NCBI RefSeq assembly: GCF_004365965.1
Contig: NZ_SOEB01000005.1
Span: 62,001 to 126,000 of the forward strand
Direction: 5' to 3'
Length of the DNA: 64,000 nt
Source of the DNA: Rhodovulum visakhapatnamense
GTDB lineage: Bacteria; Pseudomonadota; Alphaproteobacteria; Rhodobacterales; Rhodobacteraceae
Shown one piece after another: positions 11,967-21,570 of this stretch. The notes beneath the pieces were generated by a model. It saw only the letters and a list, made by a program, of their open reading frames with translations. It made no database searches and was not told the origin of the DNA. The position numbers and the translations under genes are program-made. How positions within the stretch are numbered: position 1 is the first letter of the stretch; each line of letters begins with the position of its first letter.

Positions 11967-12853
11967 CCCAGTTGCCGCGCTTGCCCTTGCCCTCGCCGGG
12001 CGCAAGCGCAAAGTCCACATGATCGGCCACGGTCGACTCCGCAGGGTTCGTCACGAAAGAGGCCGCGACGGTCGCGTCGACCCACATCGCGCATTTGCCC
12101 CGCTTGAACAGCGACAGGTTCTCGTTGAAGCCGTTATTCGACGCACCCGGAGGCCCGGCCTCGTTCATCAGGTCCAGATAAAAGCTCAGCGTCTCCTTCC
12201 AGGCGCCGCTGTCGAACTGCGCCTTCCAGTCCTCGTCGAACCTGCGGGCGCCGAAGGAATTGCCTGTCGCCGTCAGAAGGGCCACGTTCTCGCCCCAGCC
12301 CGCCTTGCCGCGCAGGCAGATGCCGTAGACCTCGTTGTCCTTGTCGGTCGGCTGCAGCGCGGCCTCGGCCACGAAATCCCAGGGCGGCGCCTCGGGCATC
12401 GTCAGTCCGGCCTGCTCGAACAGGGCGGTGCGGTACATGATCATCAAGCTTTCGCCGTAGAAGGGCGCATAAAGTGTGCCGTCGTGCGAAAGCCCGTCGC
12501 GCATCGCGGGCAGGATGTCGTCGGCATCACAGGCGGCCGGCAGGTCGTCCAGCGGTACCAGCCAGCCATTCGCGCCCCCAGATCGGGGTTTCGTACATGC
12601 CGATGGTCATGATGTCGAACTGGCCGCCCTTTGCGGAGATGTCGGTCGTCACCCGCTGGCGCAGCACGTTTTCCTCAAGCGTCATCCATTCGATCTGATG
12701 GCCGGTCTTTTCGGCGAAGTCGCCGGTGAGCCCCTGCATGCGGATCATGTCGCCGTTATTGACGGTGGCGATCGTGATGACATCCGCCTGCGCGATGCCC
12801 GCTGCCGTCAGGTAACAGGCCATCCCCGCACGAAATGCGTGTTTCGCGTACAT
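11967..12853 (-). pseudogene. smoE: Polyol-binding protein, frameshifted and 3' deleted
   Basis: Remnant of a periplasmic solute-binding protein for sorbitol/mannitol. ATG at 12853 follows a strong SD (GGGAGGAGACGG). A signal peptide (to about AQA) and the mature start DVITIATVNNGDMIRMQG are in frame. One extra C near 12573-12580 (after MYETPIWG) shifts the frame. The continuation (PAMRDGLSHDGTLYAPFYGE to [17 protein letters not shown], where the visible text is [17 protein letters not shown]) runs to a stop at 11956, where sequence changes to smoK. About the last third of the protein is missing. The junction at roughly 11960-11975 is a deletion joining smoE to smoK; the exact point is uncertain. 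Confidence 0.85.
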
Positions 12854-12875
12854 CCGTCTCCTCCCTGAATCTGGA

Positions 12876-12895
12876 TGTGACGCAATAACGCTACA
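12876..12895. promoter_or_regulatory. Possible LacI-type operator before smoE
   Basis: An imperfect 20-base dyad (pattern TGTNNCGNNA then its mirror, 12 of 20 positions symmetric) lies 23 bases upstream of the smoE start. It is in the 93-base gap after the LacI-family gene, where that regulator would be expected to act. A nearby GCGGCAGTGCCGC palindrome (12897-12909 region) is a second candidate. Both are inferences from position and symmetry only. Confidence 0.3.
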
Positions 12896-12946
12896 GGCGG
12901 CACTGCCGCTGCGCAGGTTTTTTTACGCGCGACTGGTTTTGGGATC

Positions 12947-13972
12947 TCAGGCCGAGTCCCGCATGACCAGCCGTCCCTCGAAAAGCGTCGCCTGCCCGGC
13001 CGACGCATCGCTTGCGATCCCGCGAAACAGCGTTTCGACCGCCAGCCTGGAAATCGCCTCGCAATCCTGCGCTACGGTGGTCAGCGGCGGGCAGGCATGG
13101 CGCAAGAACGGATGATCGTCCTGCCCCGCAACGCGCAGCGCGCAGCCGTCGCCATGCCCGACCCTCAGCCCCGCCTCGTAGCAGGCGGTCAGAAACCCGA
13201 TGGCCAGCCGGTCGTTGCTGCAAAGAACGGTATCGGTCCGGACCCGCCCCTCGGCCAGCGCCCGCGCCCCGCCGTGCCGCCCGATTTCCTCGAAGTTCCA
13301 GCCCTCGCCCTTGACCCGGATGACATGGGGCGTCTGGCCGAGCCGCTCGATCGCCTGGAGGTAGCCCAGCCGCCGCTTGCAGGCATTGGGGTTCGAGGGG
13401 GTCTTCATCTCGAAAAGGCAGGGCGGCTCGCCGGTGCGGCACAGGTAGTTGACGATCAGCGTCGCGAATTGCGGGTTGTCCGACCCGACGAAGGTCAGAC
13501 CCGCCACATCGACCATGCTGTCGAACAGCACCGTCGGGACATCGGCACAGAATTTCTCGATCGCGCGCAGGTTCGAGACCCGGCCCAGCGGCGCCAGCAG
13601 GACGCCCGCCGGCTTCAGCGCCCGCAGGCTGTCGAGGATGTCGTTTTCCAGCGCCGGATCATCATGGGCACCGTACAGCGCCGGCCGGTATCCGGCAGCA
13701 ATGCAGCGCTGTTCAAGATCGCGCGCGATCTCGGCGAAGAAGGGATCGGCCAGACAGGGCACCACGATACCGAGATTCTTGGTCAGCTTGCGGTTCTGGT
13801 TCATCGCGAAGATGTTCGGGCGATAGTCATCCTTTTCCAGCGCGCCCTCGATCCGCACCCGGGTCGGGGGGCGCACGCTGGCCGGGTCATGAAAAAACTT
13901 CGAGACGGTGGGCCGCGACAGTCCGCTGGCCGCCGCGAATTCCTCCATGTTCCTGATCTTTCCGTCGCTCAT
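12947..13972 (-). CDS. LacI-family transcriptional regulator
   Basis: DNA-binding sugar-responsive regulator of 341 residues. The N-terminal HTH reads MEEFAAASGLSRPTVSKFFH (residues 9-28), followed by the hinge and a periplasmic-binding-protein-like effector domain (KNLGIVVPCLADPFFAEIAR onwards). The frame is intact throughout. I chose ATG at 13972 (MSDGKIRNMEEF) because LacI proteins start close to the HTH; the frame extends upstream to 14089 in a Gly/Arg-rich stretch. It is transcribed toward the smo genes and sits 93 bases before smoE, so it was probably the polyol operon regulator. Every gene it faces is now broken, leaving it an orphan unless it has other targets. Confidence 0.9.
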   Translation of the reverse strand: MSDGKIRNMEEFAAASGLSRPTVSKFFHDPASVRPPTRVRIEGALEKDDYRPNIFAMNQNRKLTKNLGIVVPCLADPFFAEIARDLEQRCIAAGYRPALYGAHDDPALENDILDSLRALKPAGVLLAPLGRVSNLRAIEKFCADVPTVLFDSMVDVAGLTFVGSDNPQFATLIVNYLCRTGEPPCLFEMKTPSNPNACKRRLGYLQAIERLGQTPHVIRVKGEGWNFEEIGRHGGARALAEGRVRTDTVLCSNDRLAIGFLTACYEAGLRVGHGDGCALRVAGQDDHPFLRHACPPLTTVAQDCEAISRLAVETLFRGIASDASAGQATLFEGRLVMRDSA

Positions 13973-14128
13973 CGGGCCCCGCAGCCGGAACGGACCCGCG
14001 CGACGCCCCCGGCCGCTGTCTTCCCAGATCGGTTTTTCTTGCCGCGCGGAAAGGTACAGGCCCATTCTGGCAGCACCGACAGACCCCACAGCGCCTATCT
14101 GTCGCCCGCCCCCCCTTTACGGGGACTC

Positions 14129-14159
14129 GCCGATCCGGTCTGTCAAAGCAGGATCCGGC
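14129..14159 (-). terminator. Imperfect hairpin after the CoA-transferase operon
   Basis: An imperfect stem (14129-14136 with 14151-14159, one bulge, 14-base loop) lies just after the stop of the last gene of the acyl-CoA operon. There is no T run, so an intrinsic terminator is doubtful. It is the only candidate end signal in the 190 bases before the LacI-type gene; otherwise this gap shows nothing notable. Confidence 0.3.
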
Positions 14160-14162
14160 CGG

Positions 14163-14816
14163 TCAGGCCAGGACCATTTCCGGCACCTCATCGGGCACGA
14201 TCAGCCGGGCCGCAGTTGCCGCAACGATATCCTCGACCGCAACGCCCGGCCCCCGCTCGCGCAGGACAAGACCCTCGTCGGTGGGCTCGATCACCGCCAT
14301 TTCGGTCACGATCAGGCTGACCCGGCGCAGCGCGGTCAGCGGCAGGGTGCATTCGGGCACGATCTTCGGATCGCCCTTGGCGGCATGGACCATCGCCACG
14401 ATCACCCGGCGGGCGCCGGTGACCAGATCCATCGCGCCGCCCATGCCCGGCACCATCTTGCCCGGAACCATCCAGTTGGCCAGATGGCCCTTTTCGTCCA
14501 CCTGCAGCCCGCCCAGCACGGTCATGTCCAGATGCCCGCCCCGGATCAGCCCGAAGCTCATCGCACTGTCGATCGAGGCGGCCCCCGGCACCGCGGTCAC
14601 GAAACCGCCGCCCGCATCTGTGAGGTCGCGGTCCTCCATCCCGTCCGGCGGCCGCTGGCCCAACCCGATCACCCCGTTCTCGGCCTGAAAGAAAACACGC
14701 ATGTCGTCGGGCACGAAATTCGCCACCATAGAGGGCAGGCCGATCCCCAGATTGACCAGCATCCCCTCGCGCACCTCCTGCGCCACGCGGCGGGCGATCA
14801 CTTCCTTGGCGTCCAT
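14163..14816 (-). CDS. 3-oxoacid/acyl CoA-transferase, subunit B
   Basis: Beta subunit of a family I CoA-transferase (AtoA/ScoB type), moving CoA between an acyl-CoA such as acetoacetyl-CoA and a free acid. The 217-residue product has the conserved start VREGMLVNLGIGLPSMVANF and the catalytic glutamate in FFQAENGVIGLG (Glu46), which forms the glutamyl-CoA thioester. Later conserved parts include GGHLDMTVLGGLQVDEKG. ATG overlaps the subunit A stop by one base (TGATG), so translation is coupled. It is the last gene of the six-gene operon. The acyl specificity cannot be read from sequence. Confidence 0.92.
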   Translation of the reverse strand: MDAKEVIARRVAQEVREGMLVNLGIGLPSMVANFVPDDMRVFFQAENGVIGLGQRPPDGMEDRDLTDAGGGFVTAVPGAASIDSAMSFGLIRGGHLDMTVLGGLQVDEKGHLANWMVPGKMVPGMGGAMDLVTGARRVIVAMVHAAKGDPKIVPECTLPLTALRRVSLIVTEMAVIEPTDEGLVLRERGPGVAVEDIVAATAARLIVPDEVPEMVLA

Positions 14817-15469
14817 CAGATCAACCTTTCCAGAATATGGTCGACCAGCACCCCGGGCGTCTTGACCGCATCGGGCGGGATCATCCCCACGGGCATGATG
14901 TGATGCGGCTCGGCGATCACCGTGTCGGCGGCCATCGCCATCACCGGATTGAAATTATGCGCGGTCAGCGTGTATTCGAGATTGCCGACGTAATCGCATT
15001 GCCGCGCCCCGATCAGCGCGAAATCGCCCCGGATCGGCTTTTCCAGCAGATAGGTCTTGCCGTCGACCTCGACCGTCGGCTTGCCCTCGGCGACGACGGT
15101 GCCAAGCCCCGTGGCGGTCAGCACGCCGCCAAGCCCGACGCCGCCCGCGCGGATGCGTTCGACCAGCGTGCCCTGCGGCACCAGCTCGACCTCGAGATCG
15201 CCCGCGATCATCTGGCGCTGGGTTTCGGGGTTCAGGCCGATATGGCTGACGATGCACTTCGCCACCAGCCGGGCATCGATCAGCTTGCCGATGTCCTTGC
15301 CCGGCCGCGCTGTGTCGTTGGCGATCACGGTGAACCCGCCTACCCCACGTTCGACCAGCGCGTCGATCAGCCGGTGCGGCGAGCCCACCCCCATGAAGCC
15401 GCCGATCAGCAGCACCGCGCCCTCGGGGATCATCTCGGCGGCCTCGGCCGGTTTCAGCGCGCGCTTCAT
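14816..15469 (-). CDS. 3-oxoacid/acyl CoA-transferase, subunit A
   Basis: Alpha subunit of the same family I CoA-transferase (AtoD/ScoA type). The 217-residue product starts MKRALKPAEAAEMIPEG and has the family loop LLIGGFMGVGSPHRLIDALV (about residues 20-39) and GDFALIGARQCDYVGNLEYT. I chose ATG at 15469 because it overlaps the ackA stop as ATGA and matches the family start; the upstream open frame is a shadow of ackA. With subunit B it would connect acetate or butyrate to acetoacetyl-CoA or other acyl-CoAs, next to the phosphotransacetylase and kinase genes. Confidence 0.92.
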   Translation of the reverse strand: MKRALKPAEAAEMIPEGAVLLIGGFMGVGSPHRLIDALVERGVGGFTVIANDTARPGKDIGKLIDARLVAKCIVSHIGLNPETQRQMIAGDLEVELVPQGTLVERIRAGGVGLGGVLTATGLGTVVAEGKPTVEVDGKTYLLEKPIRGDFALIGARQCDYVGNLEYTLTAHNFNPVMAMAADTVIAEPHHIMPVGMIPPDAVKTPGVLVDHILERLI

Positions 15470-16674
15470 GCCGCGGCCTCCGCGCGCCGGGCCAGCATGT
15501 CGCGGGCCGCGCGGGCGATGACGATTTCCTCGTCGGTGGGAATGATCAGAATGCGCACCCGGCTGAAATCGGTCGAGATGATCCGTTCGCCCCGCATGTT
15601 GCGGGTCTCGTCCAGTTCCATCCCGATCCAGCCCATGCCCGCACAGACCTTTTCGCGGATCAGGGCCGAGTTCTCGCCGATGCCGCCGCAGAACACCATG
15701 GTGCTGATCCCGCCCAGCGCCGCAACCAGCCCTCCCAGTTCGCGGCGGATGCGGAAGACAAAATAGTCGATGGCCTGGCGCGCCTCTTCGGTGCCTGCGG
15801 CTTCCAGCGTGCGCATGTCGTTCGACAGGCCCGACAGGCCCAGAAGCCCCGACTTGCGGTACAGCTCGTCCTCGATCTCGGCCGGGGTCATGCCCTCGTT
15901 CATCAGCATGTAAAGCAGCACGCCCGGATCGAGCTGGCCGCAACGGGTGCCCATCGGCAGCCCGTCGAGCGCCGAGAAGCCCATGGTCGAGGCGATCGAG
16001 CGCCCCCCCATCAGCCCGCACATCGAGGCGCCGTTGCCCAGATGCGCGACCACGGTCCGGCCCATATGCAGATGCGGCGCGATCTGGTGCAGCGTTTCCG
16101 AGATGTACTGATAACTGAGCCCGTGGAACCCGTAGCGCCGCACGCCCTGGTCGTAATATTTGCGCGGGATCGCGAAAGTATCGTTGACCCAGGGGTGGTT
16201 GCGGTGGAAGGCGGTGTCGAAGCAGGCCAGTTGCACCGCCTCGGGGAACAGCTTCAGCGCCGCGCGCGCGCCCGCCAGATTGTGCGGCTGGTGCAGCGGC
16301 GCCAGCGGCTCGAACTGGGCAAGGCGGTCCATCACCGCCTGGGTCAGCTCGACCGGCTCGTCATAGTCGGGCCCGCCATGCACCACCCGGTGACCGACGG
16401 CGTCAAGCTTGGCCTGAGGGCGTTGTTCCTTCAGGAACTCGACCGCCCGGGCCAGGGCCGTGTCGTGATCGGGCACATGGTTGCGGCCGAATTCCTGGTC
16501 GATCAGCACGAACCCGTCCTGCCGCTTGGCCTTGATATGGGCGCGCTCGCCCGCTCCGATCCGCTCGATCGAGCCGACGATGCGCGGGTCGGGGTCCTCG
16601 ACCGTGCCGTTCAGACGGAAAAAGCCGAATTTCAGCGAGGAGGACCCCGCATTCAGGGTCAGAACATGCGACAT
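15466..16674 (-). CDS. ackA: Acetate/propionate kinase
   Basis: Converts acyl-phosphate plus ADP to acid plus ATP, or the reverse; cytoplasmic. The 402-residue product begins MSHVLTLNAGSSSLKFGFF, the ASKHA-fold phosphate-1 motif of acetate kinases. It also has GHRVVHGGPDYDEPVELTQ, CFDTAFHRNHPW, YGFHGLSYQYIS and AHLGNGASMCGL. Length matches the family (about 400). It starts 4 bases after the phosphotransacetylase stop and overlaps the next gene (ATGA). Whether it prefers acetate, propionate or butyrate cannot be decided; the operon also carries genes for C4 acyl-CoA chemistry. Confidence 0.95.
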   Translation of the reverse strand: MSHVLTLNAGSSSLKFGFFRLNGTVEDPDPRIVGSIERIGAGERAHIKAKRQDGFVLIDQEFGRNHVPDHDTALARAVEFLKEQRPQAKLDAVGHRVVHGGPDYDEPVELTQAVMDRLAQFEPLAPLHQPHNLAGARAALKLFPEAVQLACFDTAFHRNHPWVNDTFAIPRKYYDQGVRRYGFHGLSYQYISETLHQIAPHLHMGRTVVAHLGNGASMCGLMGGRSIASTMGFSALDGLPMGTRCGQLDPGVLLYMLMNEGMTPAEIEDELYRKSGLLGLSGLSNDMRTLEAAGTEEARQAIDYFVFRIRRELGGLVAALGGISTMVFCGGIGENSALIREKVCAGMGWIGMELDETRNMRGERIISTDFSRVRILIIPTDEEIVIARAARDMLARRAEAAA

Positions 16675-16678
16675 GGGT

Positions 16679-18088
16679 CTACTCCGCTGCCCGCCGGGCC
16701 GGCATCAGCCCGTGCAGCCGGGCATTGTGCAGCGTCGCCACGGCACAGGAGGCCAGCCGCGCCTTGTCGTCGTCCGACCGCGAATTGAGGATGATCGGCA
16801 CGGTCGCCCCCATCACCACGCCCGCGCCCTCGGCGTGACTGATATAGGCCAGTTGCTTGGCCAGCATGTTGCCCGCATCGAGGTTCGGCACCACCAGCAC
16901 CTCGGCCCGCCCCGCCACCTGCGAGGTGATGCCCTTGGTGCGCGCGGCCGCCAGATCGACCGCGTTGTCCATCGCCAGCGGCCCGTCGACCATGCCGCCC
17001 TTGATCTGGCCGCGCTCGGCCATCTTCGACAGAAGCGCCGCATCGAGCGACGAGGGAATGTCGGGGTTCACCGTCTCGACTGCGGACAGCACGCCGACCT
17101 TCGGCACCTCGATCCCGATGGAAATGGCCAAGTCGATGGCGTTCTGTACGATGTCGACCTTGGTGCGCAGATCGGGCGCGATGTTGATCGCGGCGTCGGT
17201 CACCAGCAGCGGATGCGGCACCCCCGGCACGTCCATCACGAAAACATGGGTGAAGCGCCGCCCGGCGCGCAGACCGTTCTCTTTGCGCAGCGCGGCCTTC
17301 AGCAGCACGTCGGTATGCAGATGCCCCTTCATCAGCGCCGCGGCCCGGCCGCCCGCCACCAGATCGACCGCAAGATGCGCGGCGCGGTCGTGATCCGTCG
17401 CCTCGACGATCTCGATCCCGGCCAGCGAGGCGCCGATCTCGGCCGCGGCCGCCGCGATCTTCGCGGGATCGCCGATCAGGATCGGCGCGATGATCGTGTG
17501 TCGCGCCCCCAGAAGCGCCCCGCCCAGCGAGCGCGCCTCTTCGGGGCAGACCACCGCCGTCGGCAGCGGCGCCAGCGGTTCGGCCTGCGCGATCAGCGCG
17601 TCGAAATGCCGGTGGCGCTCGATCACCAGACCGGGAATCTCCAGATCGTTGAACACAAGCTTCTTAGGCGGCGCCTTGACCTCGGCCTCGCCGTCCAGCA
17701 CCAGCGCCCCGTCCGAACAGCGTTCGACCCGGGTTTCCAGAACGATCCGGTTCGGCGGGCGCTTCTCGACCACCCTCACCCGGGTCAGAAGCTCGTCCCC
17801 GGCATGAGCGCGTTCATGAAAGATCAGGCTCTGGCTCTGGTAAAGCGTTCCCGGACCGGGCAGGAGGTTGCCCAGCACCGCCGAGATCAGCGAGGCCTCC
17901 CACATCGCGGGCGCGACCGCCTCGGTCGCCCCGTCGCCGTCGCCATCGACCCGCCCCAGATGCATCGGGTTGTAGTTGCCAGAGGCGCTGGCGAAGACAT
18001 AGAAGTCGTCTTCCGTGCAGATCCGGACGATCTCGGCGCTGTCACCCACCGAAATCTCGTCATAGGTGCGGTTTTCCGTAATCTTCAT
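16679..18088 (-). CDS. MaoC-like enoyl-CoA hydratase/phosphate acyltransferase fusion
   Basis: Two-domain enzyme of 469 residues. The N-terminal ~140 residues ([39 protein letters not shown]) are a hot-dog-fold MaoC-type hydratase; the D-x(4-5)-H arrangement around [10 protein letters not shown] fits the active site. The C-terminal ~300 residues are a phosphate acetyl/butyryltransferase ([53 protein letters not shown]). Such proteins are annotated as bifunctional enoyl-CoA hydratase/phosphate acetyltransferase. ATG at 18088 overlaps the upstream stop as ATGA; a longer open frame upstream is a shadow. Beside ackA it would interconvert acyl-CoA and acyl-phosphate, and possibly make (R)-3-hydroxyacyl-CoA. 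Confidence 0.92.
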   Translation of the reverse strand: MKITENRTYDEISVGDSAEIVRICTEDDFYVFASASGNYNPMHLGRVDGDGDGATEAVAPAMWEASLISAVLGNLLPGPGTLYQSQSLIFHERAHAGDELLTRVRVVEKRPPNRIVLETRVERCSDGALVLDGEAEVKAPPKKLVFNDLEIPGLVIERHRHFDALIAQAEPLAPLPTAVVCPEEARSLGGALLGARHTIIAPILIGDPAKIAAAAAEIGASLAGIEIVEATDHDRAAHLAVDLVAGGRAAALMKGHLHTDVLLKAALRKENGLRAGRRFTHVFVMDVPGVPHPLLVTDAAINIAPDLRTKVDIVQNAIDLAISIGIEVPKVGVLSAVETVNPDIPSSLDAALLSKMAERGQIKGGMVDGPLAMDNAVDLAAARTKGITSQVAGRAEVLVVPNLDAGNMLAKQLAYISHAEGAGVVMGATVPIILNSRSDDDKARLASCAVATLHNARLHGLMPARRAAE

Positions 18089-20619
18089 TCGGCCGTCTTT
18101 CCTTCTGCACCCGCCTTTGCCCGGCCCGAAGGCTTCGGGGTTTCGCTGACGCTGTCTTCGGGTCCGGGATGTTCGACCGCATCGCGGGTGGCCCGGGGGG
18201 CATCTGCGCCCGGAGGCGCCAGCGGGTCGTCGATGACATCGGCGGTCAGCGGCTTCAGGCCCAGCACAGACCGGAACCGTTGCAGCATTTCCAGCGTGTG
18301 CGGCGCCATCTCGTCGATGGGTCCCGGCACATATTGCACGACGCGCACCGCCAGCTCGCGTTCCTCGGGATCGCGCAGCAGCTTGGGCAGGGTTTCGATG
18401 GCGCCCTCGGGATCGTAGGTCGCGATCAGCGTCTGTTCGTGCAGGATGCGCGCCCGGCACTCGGCCGTCAGCGAGGCGAAGGGCTCGTCGCGGTTCAGCA
18501 CCCGGGCCGAGCGTTCCAGCCGGTCGCGCCGCACCGACCCGCGGCTTTCGGCCAGCAGGATCAGCATGCGGATCACCGCCTCGACGAAGCCGCCCTGATC
18601 GACATGCGACAGCACCGTCTGCACGATCGGCAGGGCGCGCAGCTCGGCCGTCGACTTGCGGGTGCGCCGCAGCGCCTCGGGGGCACCGAAGGCCCGCGCC
18701 CAGGGCGTGTTCCAGAGCGCGAAGAAGCTCATCTCGTACCAGGCGTCGCGCATGTCGCGGCCGAAATCGATCCATTGTTCGGTCAGATCGGCGGCAAAGC
18801 GTTCGGCCCAGAGGAAGGGATTGTCGATGGCCGCCGGGTTGCGGTCGTCGCGCACCTTCTCGGCCGCGGTCGAGATCGGCGCGATCCAGGGGTTCATCGA
18901 CGACATCATCGCCCGCTGCAGCCGCAGCGGATGCATCCGACGCGTGGCCTCGGCCGCCTGCGCGTTGACCGAGGCCCGGACGATCGGGCGGACCATCGCG
19001 TCATAGGCTTCGGACTGGATGTGACTCATCCGCGAGACCGCGGCAAAGGCCGCCTCTTCGTCGCGCCCGCCCGAGATCTTTTCCAGATCCGCGAAGGTCC
19101 GTTCGGCGAAGCTGACCAGGAACTTGCGGTTCTGACCCCGGCCTTCGGCGGCGTCGATCCTCATTTCGTAAAGACCGGGCGCCAGCGCCTCGATGGTCTT
19201 CAGCGTCGAGGACACCTCGGTATGTTCCTTCTTGGCGATCTTCGAGGACACGAAGATCCCCAGATGCCCGACCTCTTCATGCACCATATAGACGATGCGC
19301 TGGCCACGGATGCGGATCTCGTCGACCCCGGCATAGCCGTCGAGGATCCAGTTCAGCGCCTGCTGCGGCGGCGTGATGTTGTCGCCATGGCTGGTGAAGA
19401 CGATGATCGGCGCCTGGATCATCTTGAGGTCGACCGGCCGGCCGGGTTCCAGCATCGCGGTGTTCTTGGTCAGCCGGTTGCCGACAAAAAGCTGTTCGAC
19501 GACCCAGCGGATCTCGGGCTCGTTCAGCGTGAAGAAGCCGCCCCACCAGCGTTCGAATTCCAGAAAGCGCTGGCGCGCGCCGGGTTGGTCGATATCGCGG
19601 AAGATATCGTAATACTTGCGGAAATAGTTGCGGCTGGGGTTCAACAGCTCGAAATTCGTCACAAGGTTGGCGCCGTCGAAGCGGCCGCCCCCCAGATCGG
19701 ACCACAGCATCGGCTGCACGGTGCCGCCGAGGATGCCGCCATTATAGCGCATCGGGTGCCGACCGACCTCGCCCGACCAGGTCGCGACCGGGGTGCCGTT
19801 CAGCACGATCGGCCCGGTCAGGTCGGGATTGGTCGCCGCCAGCAGAAGCGTCGCCCAGCCGCCCTGACAGTTGCCCATGACCACGGGCTTGGCGGCCTCG
19901 GGATGAAGCCGCGTCACCTCGCGCACGAATTCCGCCTCGGCCCGGCAGACATCGGCGATCGTCTGGCCCGGCTTCGGATCGCGCCCGAAGGCCACGAAAT
20001 AGACCGGATGGCCCTCTTTCAGCGCCACACCGACCTGGCTGTCGGGCTTGAACCCGCCGATGCCGCCGCCATGGCCCGCGCGCGGGTCGATGATGATATA
20101 GGGCCGCTTGTCGTCCCACACCTCGATCCCGTCGCGCGGCAGGATCCGCAACAGCTGATAATTGCAGGGATGCGGCAGGTCGGCTCCGTCGATCACCACC
20201 TCGTAATCGTAGATCAGCACCGGCGGGCAGCCCGCCGCCTCGTGCTCGCGAAAGATGTCGCCGCGCTCGCGCAGCGTATCCATGGTCAGCACCCAGCGTT
20301 CGCCGGCATCGCGCAGATAGTCGCGATAAGAGGCGGCGAGGCTCGCGGGCGTCAGGTCGGTCCCCGAGCTTCGCGCCGCATCCATCAGCCGACGCATCTG
20401 CGCCAGCAGATCGCGCGCCCGGGTCGAATGGGTGTCGAGCATGCGGTTGCCGTGCCGCCCGGCCACCTCGCGCATCAGATCGGCGTTTTCCAGCGCGGCG
20501 CTGGCCACAGCCGTCATCAGCGCCAGCCGGTCCTGCGCCATCGCTCCCGAGCCCCCGATCAGGGCGTGCATCATCTCTGCGGCGTCGTCGGAGGAACTGC
20601 GTTCCACATGCATGTTCAT
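18085..20619 (-). CDS. DUF3141 protein, PhaC-like alpha/beta hydrolase
   Basis: Large protein of 844 residues with an alpha/beta-hydrolase core related to polyhydroxyalkanoate synthases. The nucleophile elbow is GNCQGGWA, with Cys251 in the G-x-C-x-G box used by PhaC rather than a serine. A plausible acid ([16 protein letters not shown]) and histidine (EEVGHLGIF) follow in the usual order. The C-terminal ~350 residues are helical and not assigned. I chose ATG at 20619 ([12 protein letters not shown]) because AAGGAG lies about 7 bases upstream. It starts 11 bases after the fabI-like stop. Family members are known beside phosphotransacetylase/acetate kinase genes, but I know of no settled function. 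Confidence 0.88.
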   Translation of the reverse strand: MNMHVERSSSDDAAEMMHALIGGSGAMAQDRLALMTAVASAALENADLMREVAGRHGNRMLDTHSTRARDLLAQMRRLMDAARSSGTDLTPASLAASYRDYLRDAGERWVLTMDTLRERGDIFREHEAAGCPPVLIYDYEVVIDGADLPHPCNYQLLRILPRDGIEVWDDKRPYIIIDPRAGHGGGIGGFKPDSQVGVALKEGHPVYFVAFGRDPKPGQTIADVCRAEAEFVREVTRLHPEAAKPVVMGNCQGGWATLLLAATNPDLTGPIVLNGTPVATWSGEVGRHPMRYNGGILGGTVQPMLWSDLGGGRFDGANLVTNFELLNPSRNYFRKYYDIFRDIDQPGARQRFLEFERWWGGFFTLNEPEIRWVVEQLFVGNRLTKNTAMLEPGRPVDLKMIQAPIIVFTSHGDNITPPQQALNWILDGYAGVDEIRIRGQRIVYMVHEEVGHLGIFVSSKIAKKEHTEVSSTLKTIEALAPGLYEMRIDAAEGRGQNRKFLVSFAERTFADLEKISGGRDEEAAFAAVSRMSHIQSEAYDAMVRPIVRASVNAQAAEATRRMHPLRLQRAMMSSMNPWIAPISTAAEKVRDDRNPAAIDNPFLWAERFAADLTEQWIDFGRDMRDAWYEMSFFALWNTPWARAFGAPEALRRTRKSTAELRALPIVQTVLSHVDQGGFVEAVIRMLILLAESRGSVRRDRLERSARVLNRDEPFASLTAECRARILHEQTLIATYDPEGAIETLPKLLRDPEERELAVRVVQYVPGPIDEMAPHTLEMLQRFRSVLGLKPLTADVIDDPLAPPGADAPRATRDAVEHPGPEDSVSETPKPSGRAKAGAEGKTAE

Positions 20620-20630
20620 GGTCGTCTCCT

Positions 20631-21395
20631 TCAGCCGATGATCGAATAGCCGCCGTCGATGGCGTGAACGCCCCCCGTCACGTTGGACGCCTCGCGGCTG
20701 GCGAGAAACGCGCAATAGGCTCCGACATCCTCGATCGTGGCCAGGTGATGGGTCGGCGCCCGCTCGGCCGCCGCATCGAGCAGTTCGTCGAATTCCGCGA
20801 TCCCAGAGGCCGCGCGCGTCGCCAGCGGCCCGGGCGAGAGCGCATGCACAGAGATCCCCTTCGGCCCCAGTTCGGCGGCGGCATAGCGCACCGTCGATTC
20901 CAGCGCGGCCTTGACCGGCCCCATGACGTTATAGTGTTCGACCACGCGCGTCGCTCCGGCAAAGGACACGGTCATGCAGGTGCCCCCGGCGGGCATCAGC
21001 GCCTCCGCTCTCCGAATCATTCTAAGGAAAGAGTGTACCGAAATGTCCATCGCCAGCGAAAAGCCTTCGGCCGAACAGTCGACGACGCGGCCGTGCAGGT
21101 CATCGCGCGGGCAGAAGGCAATCGAATGCACCACCGTGTCGAGCCGCCCCCAGCGCGCCCCGATCTCGGCGAAGACGGCATCCATCTCGGCCTCGTTGCG
21201 CACATCGAGCGGCAGGAAAATCTCGGCGCCGATCTCCTCGGCCAGCGGCCGGACGAAAGGTTCTGCCTTCTCGTTAAGATAGGTGACCGCGATCCGGGCT
21301 CCCTGGGCGCGCAGCGCACGGGCGCAGCCCCAGGCGATGGACTTGTCGTTCGCGATCCCGACGATCAGTGCCGTCTGGCCTTCCAGTGAAAACAT
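20631..21395 (-). CDS. fabI: Enoyl-ACP(CoA) reductase, FabI type
   Basis: NAD(P)H-dependent reductase of the SDR superfamily, 254 residues. The atypical SDR nucleotide motif [16 protein letters not shown] and the FabI active site (YNVMGPVK, Tyr155 and Lys162) are clear; [12 protein letters not shown] also fits the family. SD GGGAG lies upstream of ATG. It is the first gene of a six-gene operon of acyl-CoA and acyl-phosphate enzymes rather than a fatty-acid synthesis cluster, so it may be a second FabI copy acting on short acyl chains; that is inference. The promoter region carries three copies of a CTTTGCACCTGCAGC-like repeat. Confidence 0.92.
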   Translation of the reverse strand: MFSLEGQTALIVGIANDKSIAWGCARALRAQGARIAVTYLNEKAEPFVRPLAEEIGAEIFLPLDVRNEAEMDAVFAEIGARWGRLDTVVHSIAFCPRDDLHGRVVDCSAEGFSLAMDISVHSFLRMIRRAEALMPAGGTCMTVSFAGATRVVEHYNVMGPVKAALESTVRYAAAELGPKGISVHALSPGPLATRAASGIAEFDELLDAAAERAPTHHLATIEDVGAYCAFLASREASNVTGGVHAIDGGYSIIG

Positions 21396-21425
21396 GCGTG
21401 CTCCCTAAACCGCTGCGGCCCTGCC

Positions 21426-21489
21426 CTTGCATCTGCAGCGTCTTTGCACCTGCAGCATAGCGCGCTTCGGATCTCTTTGCACCTGCAGC
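21426..21489. repeat. Three direct repeats upstream of the fabI-led operon
   Basis: CTTTGCACCTGCAGC occurs exactly twice (21442-21456 and 21475-21489), 33 bases apart, and a diverged copy CTTGCATCTGCAGC lies at 21426-21439. All are 31-94 bases upstream of the fabI ATG, in the promoter region. Each contains TTGCA-nn-TGCAG, giving local dyad symmetry. The CTTTGCA part resembles the TTTGCAAA half-sites of ScfR/RamB-type acyl-CoA regulators, and the TGCAG part recalls PhaR sites of PHA operons. Both links are inference; the repeats themselves are certain. Confidence 0.75.
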
Positions 21490-21570
21490 GTAAGCGGCGA
21501 CGATGACAAAGCTGTGGCAGGGGGCGGAAAAGGCGCGGGCCGCACTGCGGCCTTCGCGAGCCGGGCGCTT

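Noticed and set aside
18169-20649. 826-codon open frame on the plus strand
   Set aside because: Antisense to the DUF3141 gene, low-complexity Gln/Arg/His/Asp composition, no SD; a shadow.
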